DNA of 64,000 nucleotides from Acytostelium subglobosum LB1 (Eukaryota; Evosea; Eumycetozoa; Acytosteliales; Acytosteliaceae), in NCBI RefSeq assembly GCF_000787575.1, contig NW_012236526.1, positions 1,054,001 to 1,118,000 on the forward strand, in the 5' to 3' direction. The translations under genes and the position numbers were made by a program. A model generated the notes under the pieces. That model ran no database searches. It was not told where the DNA came from and saw only the letters and a list, made by a program, of their open reading frames with translations. This document shows positions 54,857 through 63,859 of this stretch, piece by piece. Positions within the stretch are counted from its first letter, which is position 1, and each line of letters opens with the position of its first letter.

Positions 54857-55873
54857 ATGACAAAGAATGAGAAGAAACATAAACACTCACATTGGATTGA
54901 TATGGCATCTGGTTCAATGTCAGGAGCACTGACTCGTGCTTTTGTCGCCCCGCTAGATGTTATAAAGATAAGACTTCAGTTACAGAATGCTCCGAGAAAC
55001 ACTGCCCGCAACACTCTACAGTATCGTGGTGTTGTTCAGACGGCATTAAAGATAACTCACGATGAAGGACTGCGAGCACTATGGAAGGGCAATCTGATAG
55101 CCGAGGTGCTGTGGGTCAGCTACGCCGCGGCACAGTTCTCGCTCTACCACCACCTGCTGCGCAGTCTGGACGGCCCCAACTACACGCAGGCCGAGACGGA
55201 CCACAAGCACTATTCACCTCCGACGCCCGTGGCACTGGTTGCCGGTGGCGTGTCGGGTATACTCGCAACGGCACTCTCCTATCCCTTTGACACAGTGCGC
55301 ACCAACATCATCTCTCATCATCAACACACGACCATTCCCAAGGTGGCGCGGTCGATCCTCGCCGCCGACGGCGTGGCTGGCTACTACAAAGGCCTGTCCT
55401 CGTCATTGCTTCAGATCATCCCGCAGATATCCCTTCAGTTTGCCACGTATGAATGGTTCCGGCGCACCTATGTACATTTTATCGCGCTACGACATAATCA
55501 AGAACGAACCGAGTTGGAGGTGTCGCAGGATGCCCGCGGCCAACTGCTGTGTGGCGCAACATCCGGTGCTGTTTCCAAGTTCATCGTGTTGCCATTCGAT
55601 GTGGTCAAGAAGCGACTGCAGGTGCAGCCCACCCATGTGACCCTTGGCCAATGTGTGAAGAGGATGTACAGCGAAGAGGGTTGGCAAGCCTTCTACAAAG
55701 GTGGTGTGCCATCCATACTGAAGGCCGGTATGGCCGCATCACTCTCCTTTACAATCTACGAACAGACCAAACAATTAATAGCCAACACATTGTTGTACAT
55801 GGATAACAAAGATAATAACGCCAAAGCCACTCAATCAGAATCACAGCCACCGCCAACAAACAAATCCGGTTGA
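54857..55873 (+). CDS. mitochondrial carrier, thiamine-pyrophosphate type (SLC25A19-like)
   Basis: Single exon of 338 residues; the first ATG in frame gives MTKNEKKHKHSHWIDM. The three tandem carrier repeats show the signature P-x-[DE]-x-x-[KR]: PLDVIKIRLQLQ, PFDTVRTNI and PFDVVKKRLQVQ. Related motifs GLRALWKGNLIAEVLWVSYA, GVAGYYKGLSSSLLQIIPQ and GWQAFYKGGVPSILKAG follow each repeat. The first repeat with GAL-TR-FVAPLDVIKIRLQ and the WKGN-pattern match the thiamine pyrophosphate / deoxynucleotide carrier branch. It would import thiamine pyrophosphate across the inner membrane. The tail is polar. Other SLC25 substrates remain possible, so the substrate is less sure than the family. Confidence 0.9.
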   Translation: MTKNEKKHKHSHWIDMASGSMSGALTRAFVAPLDVIKIRLQLQNAPRNTARNTLQYRGVVQTALKITHDEGLRALWKGNLIAEVLWVSYAAAQFSLYHHLLRSLDGPNYTQAETDHKHYSPPTPVALVAGGVSGILATALSYPFDTVRTNIISHHQHTTIPKVARSILAADGVAGYYKGLSSSLLQIIPQISLQFATYEWFRRTYVHFIALRHNQERTELEVSQDARGQLLCGATSGAVSKFIVLPFDVVKKRLQVQPTHVTLGQCVKRMYSEEGWQAFYKGGVPSILKAGMAASLSFTIYEQTKQLIANTLLYMDNKDNNAKATQSESQPPPTNKSG

Positions 55874-56712
55874 GATTGAATGATTGGAAACGACAATGAA
55901 CACTCTTAACTTAACATAACCTACACAGGCAACATGCTTGTGTAGCGCTCACATTACAAATCAACGGTTGACCGTGATCCATATCCGATATTTATTTGAC
56001 GAATCATCTTGTTGATGTAGTTTGTCATCGCAAGGCCTTGAACAATATCGGGACAGATAGTACTCAGTCGACAACCATATGGAGTGTTGACCCTTCCAGT
56101 ACTATTCCTGGGCCCAGACCCAGCCTCAACCTAGGCCACCATACCTGCCCAAACTTCCAAAACAAAGGTGGTGATCTTACCAACCGACCCTTTAGATTCC
56201 AGCTGAACTTATCTTGACTGGGTCACCTCTCTCGCCTCTCGAACCCAGCCTTGCCCTTCACAAGTAATGTATCGAATCGAATCGAATAGTCTACTACTTA
56301 CTTTGTGGGTGTTTTGTCTGGACAACAGAAACTACTACTTTTTAGGCAAGTGGGTCCACACACATGGGCCTTTTGGACCAACCCCAAGTCCCCCAACAAC
56401 CACACACACTTTTGAGGTGAACTTGCCTATTTAGTTCAGAGTTAGATCTCTCTATTTCAATGACAATGTCTCTATCTTTGTAAGTGTGAGTGTGTTTTGG
56501 AACTGGAATGGAAGAGGACTCAAGCTTAAGTCCAACTTTGGTGAGAGTTGAAGCATAATAACATTACTTTATATACATACATATAACAAATATTTATATT
56601 TATTTATATTTATATATATATCTTTATTGTAATACTTGTCACCAATTCATATTAATTCTTTATATCTATTTTTTAATCTTTTTTTTTATTATGTAAGTAA
56701 TTATTAATGTTA
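55874..56712. other. intergenic spacer, no gene seen
   Basis: Mixed composition up to about 56550, then strongly AT-rich (TTTATATTTATTTATATTTATATATATATC). No coding frame or RNA recognised. Confidence 0.5.
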
Positions 56713-56773
56713 ATTATATTCCAAACCTAAAATATTCCTAACCCTTGCCCTTGCCCTTGTTTTCGAACCCCCC
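56713..56773 (+). repeat. direct repeat flanking the assembly gap, left copy
   Basis: A 61-bp sequence starting ATTATATTCCAAACCTAAAA and ending in CGAACCCCCC. It is repeated almost identically just right of the gap. It contains CCCTTGCCCTTGCCCTTG triplet-like repeats. Confidence 0.9.
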
Positions 56774-56873
56774 NNNNNNNNNNNNNNNNNNNNNNNNNNN
56801 NNNNNNNNNNNNNNNNNNNNNNNNNNNNNNNNNNNNNNNNNNNNNNNNNNNNNNNNNNNNNNNNNNNNNNNNN
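56774..56873. other. assembly gap, exactly 100 N
   Basis: A run of 100 N bases, the usual placeholder for a gap of unknown size. Both sides carry the same sequence, so the contigs probably overlap or the region is a collapsed tandem repeat rather than missing 100 bases. Confidence 0.95.
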
Positions 56874-56944
56874 ATTATATTCCAANCCTAAAATATTCCT
56901 AACCCTTGCCCTTGCCCTTGTTTTCGANCCCCCCCCCCCCCCCC
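56874..56944 (+). repeat. direct repeat flanking the assembly gap, right copy with long C-run
   Basis: Repeats the left copy with two ambiguous bases (56886 and 56928) and then a run of about 16 C. The ambiguous bases and the C-run point to low-quality sequence. The next gene starts 30 bases on, so its promoter lies in this doubtful stretch. Confidence 0.85.
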
Positions 56945-56973
56945 GATCAAACAGATAATCCATCTATTGAATA

Positions 56974-57799
56974 ATGAGTGGATTTGTAGGAGATTTATCT
57001 CCAGCTCAGGAGAATATGCTGTCAGAGATAAAGGCTAGGTTGGCCAAGAACCAGGACCCTTCACTCAAATTGGAGATTGAAAAGTTGGACGACTCGATGA
57101 TACTGAGATTCTTGAGAGCAAGGAAATGGAAGTTGGAGGACTCCTATAATATGTTGCAAGAGGCACTGTCATTCCGTGCCTCCTTCCAAGACAAGGGTGT
57201 GGACTTTATCACAGAGTCATCGGTGGAGAACGAGCTCAAGTGTGGCAAGAGCTTCTTCCATGGCAGTGACAAGGAGGGTCGCCCCATCTGCATCGTGCGC
57301 ACAAGGAAGCATGATAGCAGCCAACGTGACCTCGATGAAGCTCAACGATATATTGTCTACGTCATGGAGACTGGCAAAGAACTACTGCCCGAGGGAATCG
57401 AGACCTGTACACTAATATTCGATATGTCATCATTTAGTACCAAGAACATGGTATGTTTGATTGATCAAGGGTCATTGGCCTAACCTTCAACCTTTACCCT
57501 TACCCTAACGCTTGACCCTCAACCCTTAGGACTATCCTTTGTGTAAGTTCATGGTGGAGATGTTCCAGAAGTATTATCCAGAGTCATTGTCCAAGTGCTT
57601 TATATTGAATGCTCCATGGATGTTCATGGGCATTTGGAGCATCATCAAGCATTGGCTGGACCCATACACCGTGTCCAAGATTAACTTTGTCAAGAGCAAG
57701 CAGTTACTGGAGTACATTCATCCCGAGCAGTTGCTGACCTCATACGGTGGTGCCAGCGACTTTAAGTACACATACAAGGGCATCACTGTGGAGGACTAA
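56974..57799 (+). CDS. Sec14-like CRAL-TRIO lipid-transfer protein
   Basis: Two exons (56974-57450, 57530-57799) give 248 residues. CRAL-TRIO N-terminal helices (about 10-65) show LDDSMILRFLRARKWKLEDS, the standard start. The lipid-binding domain (about 85-235) has GRPICIVRTRKHDSS, ETCTLIFDMSSFSTKNM, CKFMVEMFQKYYPESLSKCF, LNAPWMFMGIW and the C-terminal LLTSYGGASDFKYTY. It binds a phospholipid or other lipid and moves it between membranes; no extra domain is present, so it is a compact single-domain member. The intron contains ACCCTTACCCTAACGCTTGACCC, a telomere-like repeat run. The promoter is next to the gap, so the true transcript start is uncertain. Confidence 0.9.
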
Positions 57800-57869
57800 G
57801 TGGTGCTTGACACGCACAGACACACATCACCAATACTGTACAGGAGGGAACTGATTAGTCAATGTACCT

Positions 57870-59598
57870 TTACTTTGCAATAATGAAATAAAAGGATATC
57901 AAGAGGTTTACGCCTAGCAATATGGTCGAGCCTAGGGAGATGTGGGAGTAGATTGAGTCGCGTAGTGCCTCCTGGCGCTCAACGGGCATGGCCGGGTAGT
58001 GATGTGTCACCGCCAGGTGCAGGAGTGATGTCATAATAAAGTGGCCGTCCAGGCCTCCAATTGGCAACATGTTCAACATGGCCAATCCCAATGATACGGC
58101 AATGATAAAGTTCTGCAATGTCATAAAGAAATAATGAAGGTCCACTGATTGTATCCATGACCATCTTGCTCTGTAGTGACTTGTTGAGACTGTGTTGTGA
58201 ATGGCGAGACTATGGTCAGTGTGCTGGGTCATGTATGATCGAGGCTTGAGTACTTACAAGAGTCCCATAATTCTTGTGCTGTACCAATGAATGGCAACTC
58301 CTCTTTGCCTTTGTAATCGTTTCCATGACTTTCCAGTATTAGATTAAACATTCGTGAAGGTGCAAGACTGGTGCACTTCTTATCCATTGCGCCACATGTC
58401 GATGAGTTGGCACAAGGCTTCATGTGAAACAGTTGTTCATGCTCAATGCATGCTCTTATCTATACAAGTTGATTGATTGATTTGATTGAGTTAGTGCATC
58501 ACTCATTCATTGTGACTGTTACATGTCCATCCATCATACATTCTGAGTTGTATCTACACAGTCTTTGAATCCAATTGGTAGACAGTATGAGTTTGGTTGG
58601 TTCCATGTGATGTCGATGCATTGGAAGTAACTGTTGGCATCTGTTACAGTGCAGTCTCCAACTGCTAGCACTCTGTCACCAACCTTGACAGAGCCATGCA
58701 ACAATGACTCTTTTGGTATGTTGTTAATATAGAGCTCCTTGGTCGAGTAGTGATAGAGTGGCATCAATGCATAAGGTGTCAGTGGCATCAACAAATATAT
58801 CACCAGACTCAGTACAATGTTGTGCCAGACACCTGCTGTGAATACCCGCAGCTTCATTCCATGTGCGATCCGTTTCAGGTCCTCCTGTTAATGTTGTTGA
58901 CGGAAGTGTTTGTGTCAGTTGATTGATTGATTGATTGAATGAGCGTGATTGAGTGAGGCCGTCAACATACTGCATTGATGTTGACATAGGCACTTGGGAA
59001 TATGAAGAACATGTGGATGCCAACTTCATTGATCCTTCGGTTGAGGCTAAAGGGTGTGCATACCGCACGGTTAGTTGAGCTGGACAATGAGTCACGTGAT
59101 TTGTTTGGGTACCTACTTGAGGAAACATATCGCATGTCCAGCCTCATGTATGATGGCACTAAAGATGAAGGACAGTATCAGATAGGCCAAGTGTGATGTC
59201 GGGAAGTTGACGCCAGGTACCTATCGATCGATCAAGAGTGATTGGATTGATTGAATGAGTAAGTGATCATACGAATGAATGAATGAGATATGACAACATA
59301 CGATTGGAGTGATGATGGCATTGTTTGTAGATCGTTGTGATAGTAGAATGAATAGATTGTATATGAGTGATAGTAGTGCCAGAGGTACCAAGAGTATGAC
59401 GATGGTATTGCCCACACGATACCAATGATGCCAGAATCGATCGAATCTTGTAGATAGTCGTTTAAGTGGTGCATTCAATTGTGTAGTTGACCAATTCAAT
59501 GAGAACAACTGTATATGTACTGATATCGAGTTGAGGAAGTCCAGGAGTACCTGGCCATATGTTATCTACACCATTCAAAGATTGTGTTAGTGTAACTC

Positions 59599-59633
<35 letters not shown>

Positions 59634-59746
59634 GTCCATATTCCATTCAAACTCACTTGTAATATCTTCAAGAATGTAAAGAATATCAACCATCCTATTG
59701 TTATGTATGATAGTATCGATATGATTGGATGTAGTTGTAGAAACAT
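57870..59746 (-). CDS. mbtps2: site-2 protease (intramembrane zinc metalloprotease)
   Basis: Seven exons (59746-59657, 59565-59302, 59220-59117, 59046-58971, 58884-58540, 58459-58258, 58189-57870) give 466 residues. The zinc motif HExxH appears as SAIIHEAGHAICFL near 145-158, split from the next conserved block by an intron. Then come a PDZ-like region (SVKVGDRVLAVGDC), a Cys-rich luminal loop (CANSSTCGAMDKKC), and the third zinc ligand in NMLPIGGLDGHFI near 395. About seven hydrophobic segments are present. S2P cleaves membrane-bound transcription factors such as SREBP and ATF6 after site-1 cleavage in the Golgi. The gene converges on the Sec14-like gene with 70 bp between stops. Confidence 0.93.
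59599..59633. repeat. (TCAA)n microsatellite inside an S2P intron
   Basis: About nine tandem TCAA units within the first intron of the S2P gene (between exons ending at 59657 and starting at 59565). Confidence 0.85.
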
Positions 59747-60844
59747 ATCTTGAGTGATCGCTAGTGATCAGTTCTTGTCTTCTATCCTTGAGTTGAATGC
59801 AACTTCAATCTGATTCCTCCAAGTATTGGTAGTTGTCAACTAATGACTTGACTAACTTCAAGTTTATAATAATAAATAGTAATGTACACTTGTTAGTGAT
59901 GTTGGTCTAAGAACTGAGTTCAGATCTGGACTTGCCCGCCACATCGCACACACATTCATTCAATCAAACAAACAAACACACACTAAGTATCTCTAGACCT
60001 ATGAGTCATCAAACAATGGTTCAATTTCCAAACTTTGCTGAGTCATTCATTCATTCATCCATCCATCTATGCAATAGTTGGACGGATACAACATGATTCC
60101 TGTTTAACCAGAACTAGTCAATTGATAACAACTAGTTAGATGAAGCCTGGAGTTTGACTATCCAAACATCCAACTACTAATAACCGAACTTCATCAATTT
60201 ATCTGACTTTTTTTTTTCATTCGTCTTTTGCTACAGAGTCAAAAGGTTGTTGTGGTTGTTGTTTTGATTCATTGACCATCATCACATACAAGTAAGTACA
60301 CACATAAACACACAGATGAATGAATGAATGAATGCTTTCAACATGATGAATGTTATATTTGCTACTCTTAGTACTGATGATTAATACGTCATATCCATTA
60401 TGACAACTGACCTGAATGCATTACATTTCAATTCTTATTCATATTCACCAACAACAACATATCTCGTTCAAAGTTTGCTAACCCTCCTACTCAACTCAAC
60501 TCAGCCTACAGATAATCATACATACATACATCGCCAAACGCATGCATGATAATGGTGTTAATAAATAGTGACAACATATTTGGTATTACCTTCTCATTCG
60601 TTCAATCCTTCATTCATTCATTCATGTCCAAAACAACTTTAAAGCGGTATGCTTGTTGATCTACCCTTGTTTACCAGTGATCACAATTGGTAAGTTAAAT
60701 ATGTAATGGTGAGGGTACGAATGATCAACACTAACTCCCATTCAGTCGATTGAAGGTTGACCATCTAATGACACATGTTTAGACGGTCGTTTATCAATGT
60801 TTTGATTAATCACAAACAAAAAAGTTGAAGATATTTGACAATAA
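59747..60844. other. intergenic spacer, no gene seen
   Basis: About 1.1 kb upstream of the S2P gene. AT-rich with ATTC, AATG and CATA repeats. No coding frame or RNA gene recognised. Confidence 0.5.
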
Positions 60845-61060
60845 TGCGCGGGTTTCGAAGATCTCACCCCATTGAGTACCTTGTTGGGCCTAGACTACCA
60901 ACGCCTCGATGCCATGTACACAAATGGTCAGTTGACCCACTACATCGATGTCGTCAACTTACTGGAGGTCAACTGGGTGAGTCCGAGTGCCAACTTGAAG
61001 ACCAATTCAAGTCAAGAACAAGTCAGGAGTGCGATCCAGGGGCTTGTCTTTGCACCCATT
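60845..61060 (+). pseudogene. orphan coding-like block, no start or stop assigned
   Basis: The frame opened after the TAA at 60842-60844 reads with strong coding character: GFEDLTPLSTLLGLDYQRLD, then MYTNGQLTHYIDVVNLLEVN and QVRSAIQGLVFAP, about 70 residues with GC-rich third positions. After about 61060 the text becomes AT-rich and repeat-like (ATCAATCAATCAATC). There is no ATG at the left and the only upstream possibility is an unseen exon. It ends next to the signal-peptide gene at 61129 but in another frame. It could be the tail exon of a lost gene or a duplicated fragment. I do not recognise the family. Confidence 0.4.
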
Positions 61061-61128
61061 ATCAATCAATCAATCATAGACCGGTCCTTATTATATTCAT
61101 ATATTACTATTATCTGTATCATCAATCA

Positions 61129-62607
61129 ATGTATTCATATTATATATTATTAATCACACTCATTGTTGTTTGCTTCTCCAACAACAACAATGGTGTAGTG
61201 GTCAATGCTCAACAAGCACATGCTGAATGTTTATACTCACATTCATTGCCCGACGACTCGATCCTGTTGCCAGACTCCACTGGACGATCGATGTTCCACG
61301 ACTTTTTTGGCAACACAGAGTCGAATGGATTCTCGACGATCGATTCAATGTACGCCAAGCCCAACACCACATGTGACGTGCTGCCCGACGCCAGCTCATA
61401 TTGGATACCCGCACTCAAGGTCAAGGGCATGATCATTCGTCCAAGCTACACCAAGATCTACTACCAAGGTGGCAACAGCTCCTTCTACCCCGTGTCTGTC
61501 ATGCCCAGAGGTCTGCAGATCATCGCCGGCAATCCAAAGAATACTGGACGTGCTCGCGGCGTATGGTTCTTGTGCAATGGCTATAACCGCGACCCTGTGA
61601 AGTACTGCCCGGCCAGTCCCGACACCTACAACGTCACCCAGTACAACTTCAACCTGATCTTCCCCAACTGCTGGGACGGAGTCAACATCCGCCCCAACTT
61701 CACCTACAGGAACGCAGTGTTTGACGACAAAAACATCGAGGGCAAGTGTCCACCCGACTACCCCGTGCGCATTCCCACGCTCAACATGCAGATCGCCTAC
61801 TACCTCAACGAGACTGATCTGTCCGACGCACAACTGTCCCTCAATCCTGTGGTTGTCAATGGTACATGGACCTACCCATGGGCCAGCCTGTACTCGGCCC
61901 ACGCCGACTTCTTCAATGCTTGGGACGAGGAGTCGATGAAGTACATGGTGGAGGAGTGTCTAAACAAGAACCGCAGCTGTGAGAACAGGGTGCCACGCGT
62001 GTACGGTCCCGCCGACGCCACATTTGCCATGGTGAACAACAAGAAGGTCAACACTCCCGTGCTCCAGATCAACAATGACAGCATCCCATTCATCAAGATC
62101 ACGATACCCGATCGCCTCAAGGGTCTCAGCTGGGCCTCTGGCAGAATCGAGATCAATTGCCAAAACAACAACCTCACTGCCTTGCCCGACTTTATCAATG
62201 TCTACCAGGTGACTGCCGAGTCCTTTGCCAGCTCATCACCAGTGTGCCCAAACAAGAACAGAGTCAGTGGCATCTACTTGGATGGAGAACTTGACTACCG
62301 TGGCATTGACATCACCGATATCGTACGCAATGCCACCGTCAATGGCGTCAAGGAGTTGTACTTCTGTCTCAGATCATCGGATGGCGTGGAGACATACTCA
62401 TTCGAATCGATGAATGGCCTAACTGGTAAATTGCCACGCATTCTCTTCATGGATCCTGGAAAGAAGATCATTGAGCAGCCACTCCCAGGTCTCGTGCCAT
62501 ACCTCTATGTCGACCCACCCCAACCAAAGCCAAACACTGGTGCAATCATGATGCCATCTCTGGCGATCACATTTGTCTCTTTGTTGTTGGCTATTATAAT
62601 TTATTAA
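61129..62607 (+). CDS. secreted DUF1996-like protein with GPI-type C-terminus
   Basis: Single exon of 492 residues taken from the ATG giving MYSYYILLITLIVVCFS, a signal peptide; the frame is open further upstream (to 60835) but that text is not protein-like. The first 300 residues carry the DUF1996 pattern: an early RMF-like SMFHDFFG, then GMIIRPSYTKIYYQG, RGLQIIAGN, FLCNGYN, NLIFPNCWDGVN, KCPPDYPVRIPTLNMQIAYY and SLYSAHADFFNAWDEE. A second region of about 150 residues is unassigned. Many N-x-S/T sites occur. The end NTGAIMMPSLAITFVSLLLA and four more residues fits a GPI signal. DUF1996 is known mainly from fungi and bacteria, of unclear function; copper or carbohydrate links are not shown here. 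Confidence 0.82.
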   Translation: MYSYYILLITLIVVCFSNNNNGVVVNAQQAHAECLYSHSLPDDSILLPDSTGRSMFHDFFGNTESNGFSTIDSMYAKPNTTCDVLPDASSYWIPALKVKGMIIRPSYTKIYYQGGNSSFYPVSVMPRGLQIIAGNPKNTGRARGVWFLCNGYNRDPVKYCPASPDTYNVTQYNFNLIFPNCWDGVNIRPNFTYRNAVFDDKNIEGKCPPDYPVRIPTLNMQIAYYLNETDLSDAQLSLNPVVVNGTWTYPWASLYSAHADFFNAWDEESMKYMVEECLNKNRSCENRVPRVYGPADATFAMVNNKKVNTPVLQINNDSIPFIKITIPDRLKGLSWASGRIEINCQNNNLTALPDFINVYQVTAESFASSSPVCPNKNRVSGIYLDGELDYRGIDITDIVRNATVNGVKELYFCLRSSDGVETYSFESMNGLTGKLPRILFMDPGKKIIEQPLPGLVPYLYVDPPQPKPNTGAIMMPSLAITFVSLLLAIIIY

Positions 62608-62703
62608 AATCAGTGAGTGAAGGCATGACCAATGAACATATTATTACCAACCTGTACTACTCCATAGGGCCAACATAATTGATTGATCAATTACAAATTA
62701 CAT

Positions 62704-63045
62704 CTATTTCTGATAGAATTCTGGAATAGTGCACCCCTCCATTTGGAATATCTTGTTGACCATGATGAATAACATTACTCTCTTCTCATTCATGAATATA
62801 CTTCTTTGATACTCAACTCAAGCTCAGTTAGGTTGTCAAGCTCACCACCGATCACATCAATTCAAATGTGCTCTCTATTATGTTGTTGTCATTCGCACAA
62901 TGATTGATTTGAGGCTGGACAGTCTCTTCTCGGGTAGTATACCGACACTCTGATTAAAGTATTCAGTCTCATCTTTGTAGTCGCCTATTGTGATGTCAAG
63001 TGTAGACCAATGATATGTGATTGCAACATTTGAAGGTGGTGTGTA
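62704..63045 (-). pseudogene. decayed coding fragment, minus strand
   Basis: Minus-strand text is protein-like in at least three frames in succession. From 63045: TPPSNVAITYHWSTLDITIG, then YFNQSVGILPEKRLSSLKSI. Further on: VIGGELDNLTELELSIKEVYS. Near the end: MLFIMVNKIFQMEGCTIPEF, with a stop at 62704-62706. The pieces are interrupted by stops and frame changes and no plausible introns separate them. I infer a decayed gene of unknown family, C-terminal part. Low complexity does not explain it. Confidence 0.45.
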
Positions 63046-63187
63046 CTACTACACCACTCTGAGAAGTGTGGACCATTGCCAACTGATCAACGTTCAGTTG
63101 AATATCCCATCGGACAAGGCATATGCCTACTCGCCATTAAAACAATGGAACCCTTCTGTCCTCCAATACTCACTATTAAATCTTTAA
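63014..63187 (+). pseudogene. decayed coding fragment, plus strand
   Basis: A plus frame open from 63014 to the stop at 63185-63187 reads GGVYYYTTLRSVDHCQLINV, then QLNIPSDKAYAYSPLKQWNP and ends VLQYSLLNL. It has no start codon and no upstream exon. The left edge overlaps the minus-strand fragment by about 30 bases, so the two are head-to-head. It looks like a C-terminal remnant of an unrecognised protein. Confidence 0.4.
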
Positions 63188-63509
63188 TTTATTCAAACAA
63201 TATCTTTGTGAAACTACCACTCAAAATGTTTGATTGATAGATTGACGGGAGTGTGAATTTGATTGAATTATGATTCGCTCGAATCTAGTTGACATTAGTT
63301 TGTAACCTTGGCAGGGTTGATCAAACCTTGAACCAGTCCTTCGTCATCCTTGTTTGGACTTGTGGTGATGGGTAAGCAAAGACCTCCGATCCAAATTATC
63401 TTTTTTGTTACCTTTGGAGGCCCTAAAACTGATTTGGTGCCATTAATGTTACTAGTCAACATCTATAAAATGCCCCGATAAGATTTTTTTGTCATCATTC
63501 GTTTTTTTT
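63188..63509. other. spacer between decayed fragments
   Basis: AT-rich, no gene or repeat recognised beyond short T-runs near 63485-63510. Confidence 0.5.
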
Positions 63510-63757
63510 TTAAACTGAAAAACTGATCTTTTGGAACTGAAGCCCGATCGTCAAACAAGGATCTGGCCAATCTCCGTCTCCATTATATGGACACCCCTTC
63601 ATAAAGGATGGTGGCCCCAGCTTGTCATATGTGGAGAAAGACTCATCTTCCCCTTCTCCTTGATTCGATCTTGTGTGATGCGTGCCAACCTGTGACACTC
63701 ATCAGCCCTCTCAAACGACAGGTCGTCTATTGTCCAGTCAGCTGACACTTCACAACA
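63510..63757 (-). pseudogene. decayed coding fragment, minus strand
   Basis: Two overlapping minus-strand frames are protein-like. One reads SADWTIDDLSFERADECHRL then ARITQDRIKEKGKM. The other, to the left, reads ESFSTYDKLGPPSFMKGCPY, then NGDGDWPDPCLTIGLQFQKI. The switch of frame lies near 63645. No splice sites explain it. The family is not recognised. A stretch of T/A bases (63484-63511) follows the end. Confidence 0.4.
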
Positions 63758-63859
63758 TTATTCATTCAACAGTGTTGTTTCAACTACCTATCTGTTGTTA
63801 TTACACATAAAGATATTTATCTCTATTTTATCAATAAAATTATAACATTCAACATCAAA

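Noticed and set aside
60835-61128. Upstream extension of the DUF1996-like gene by 98 codons
   Set aside because: The text in this frame is not protein-like, includes an AT-rich repeat tract, and would bury the signal peptide in the middle of the protein; the ATG at 61129 fits better.
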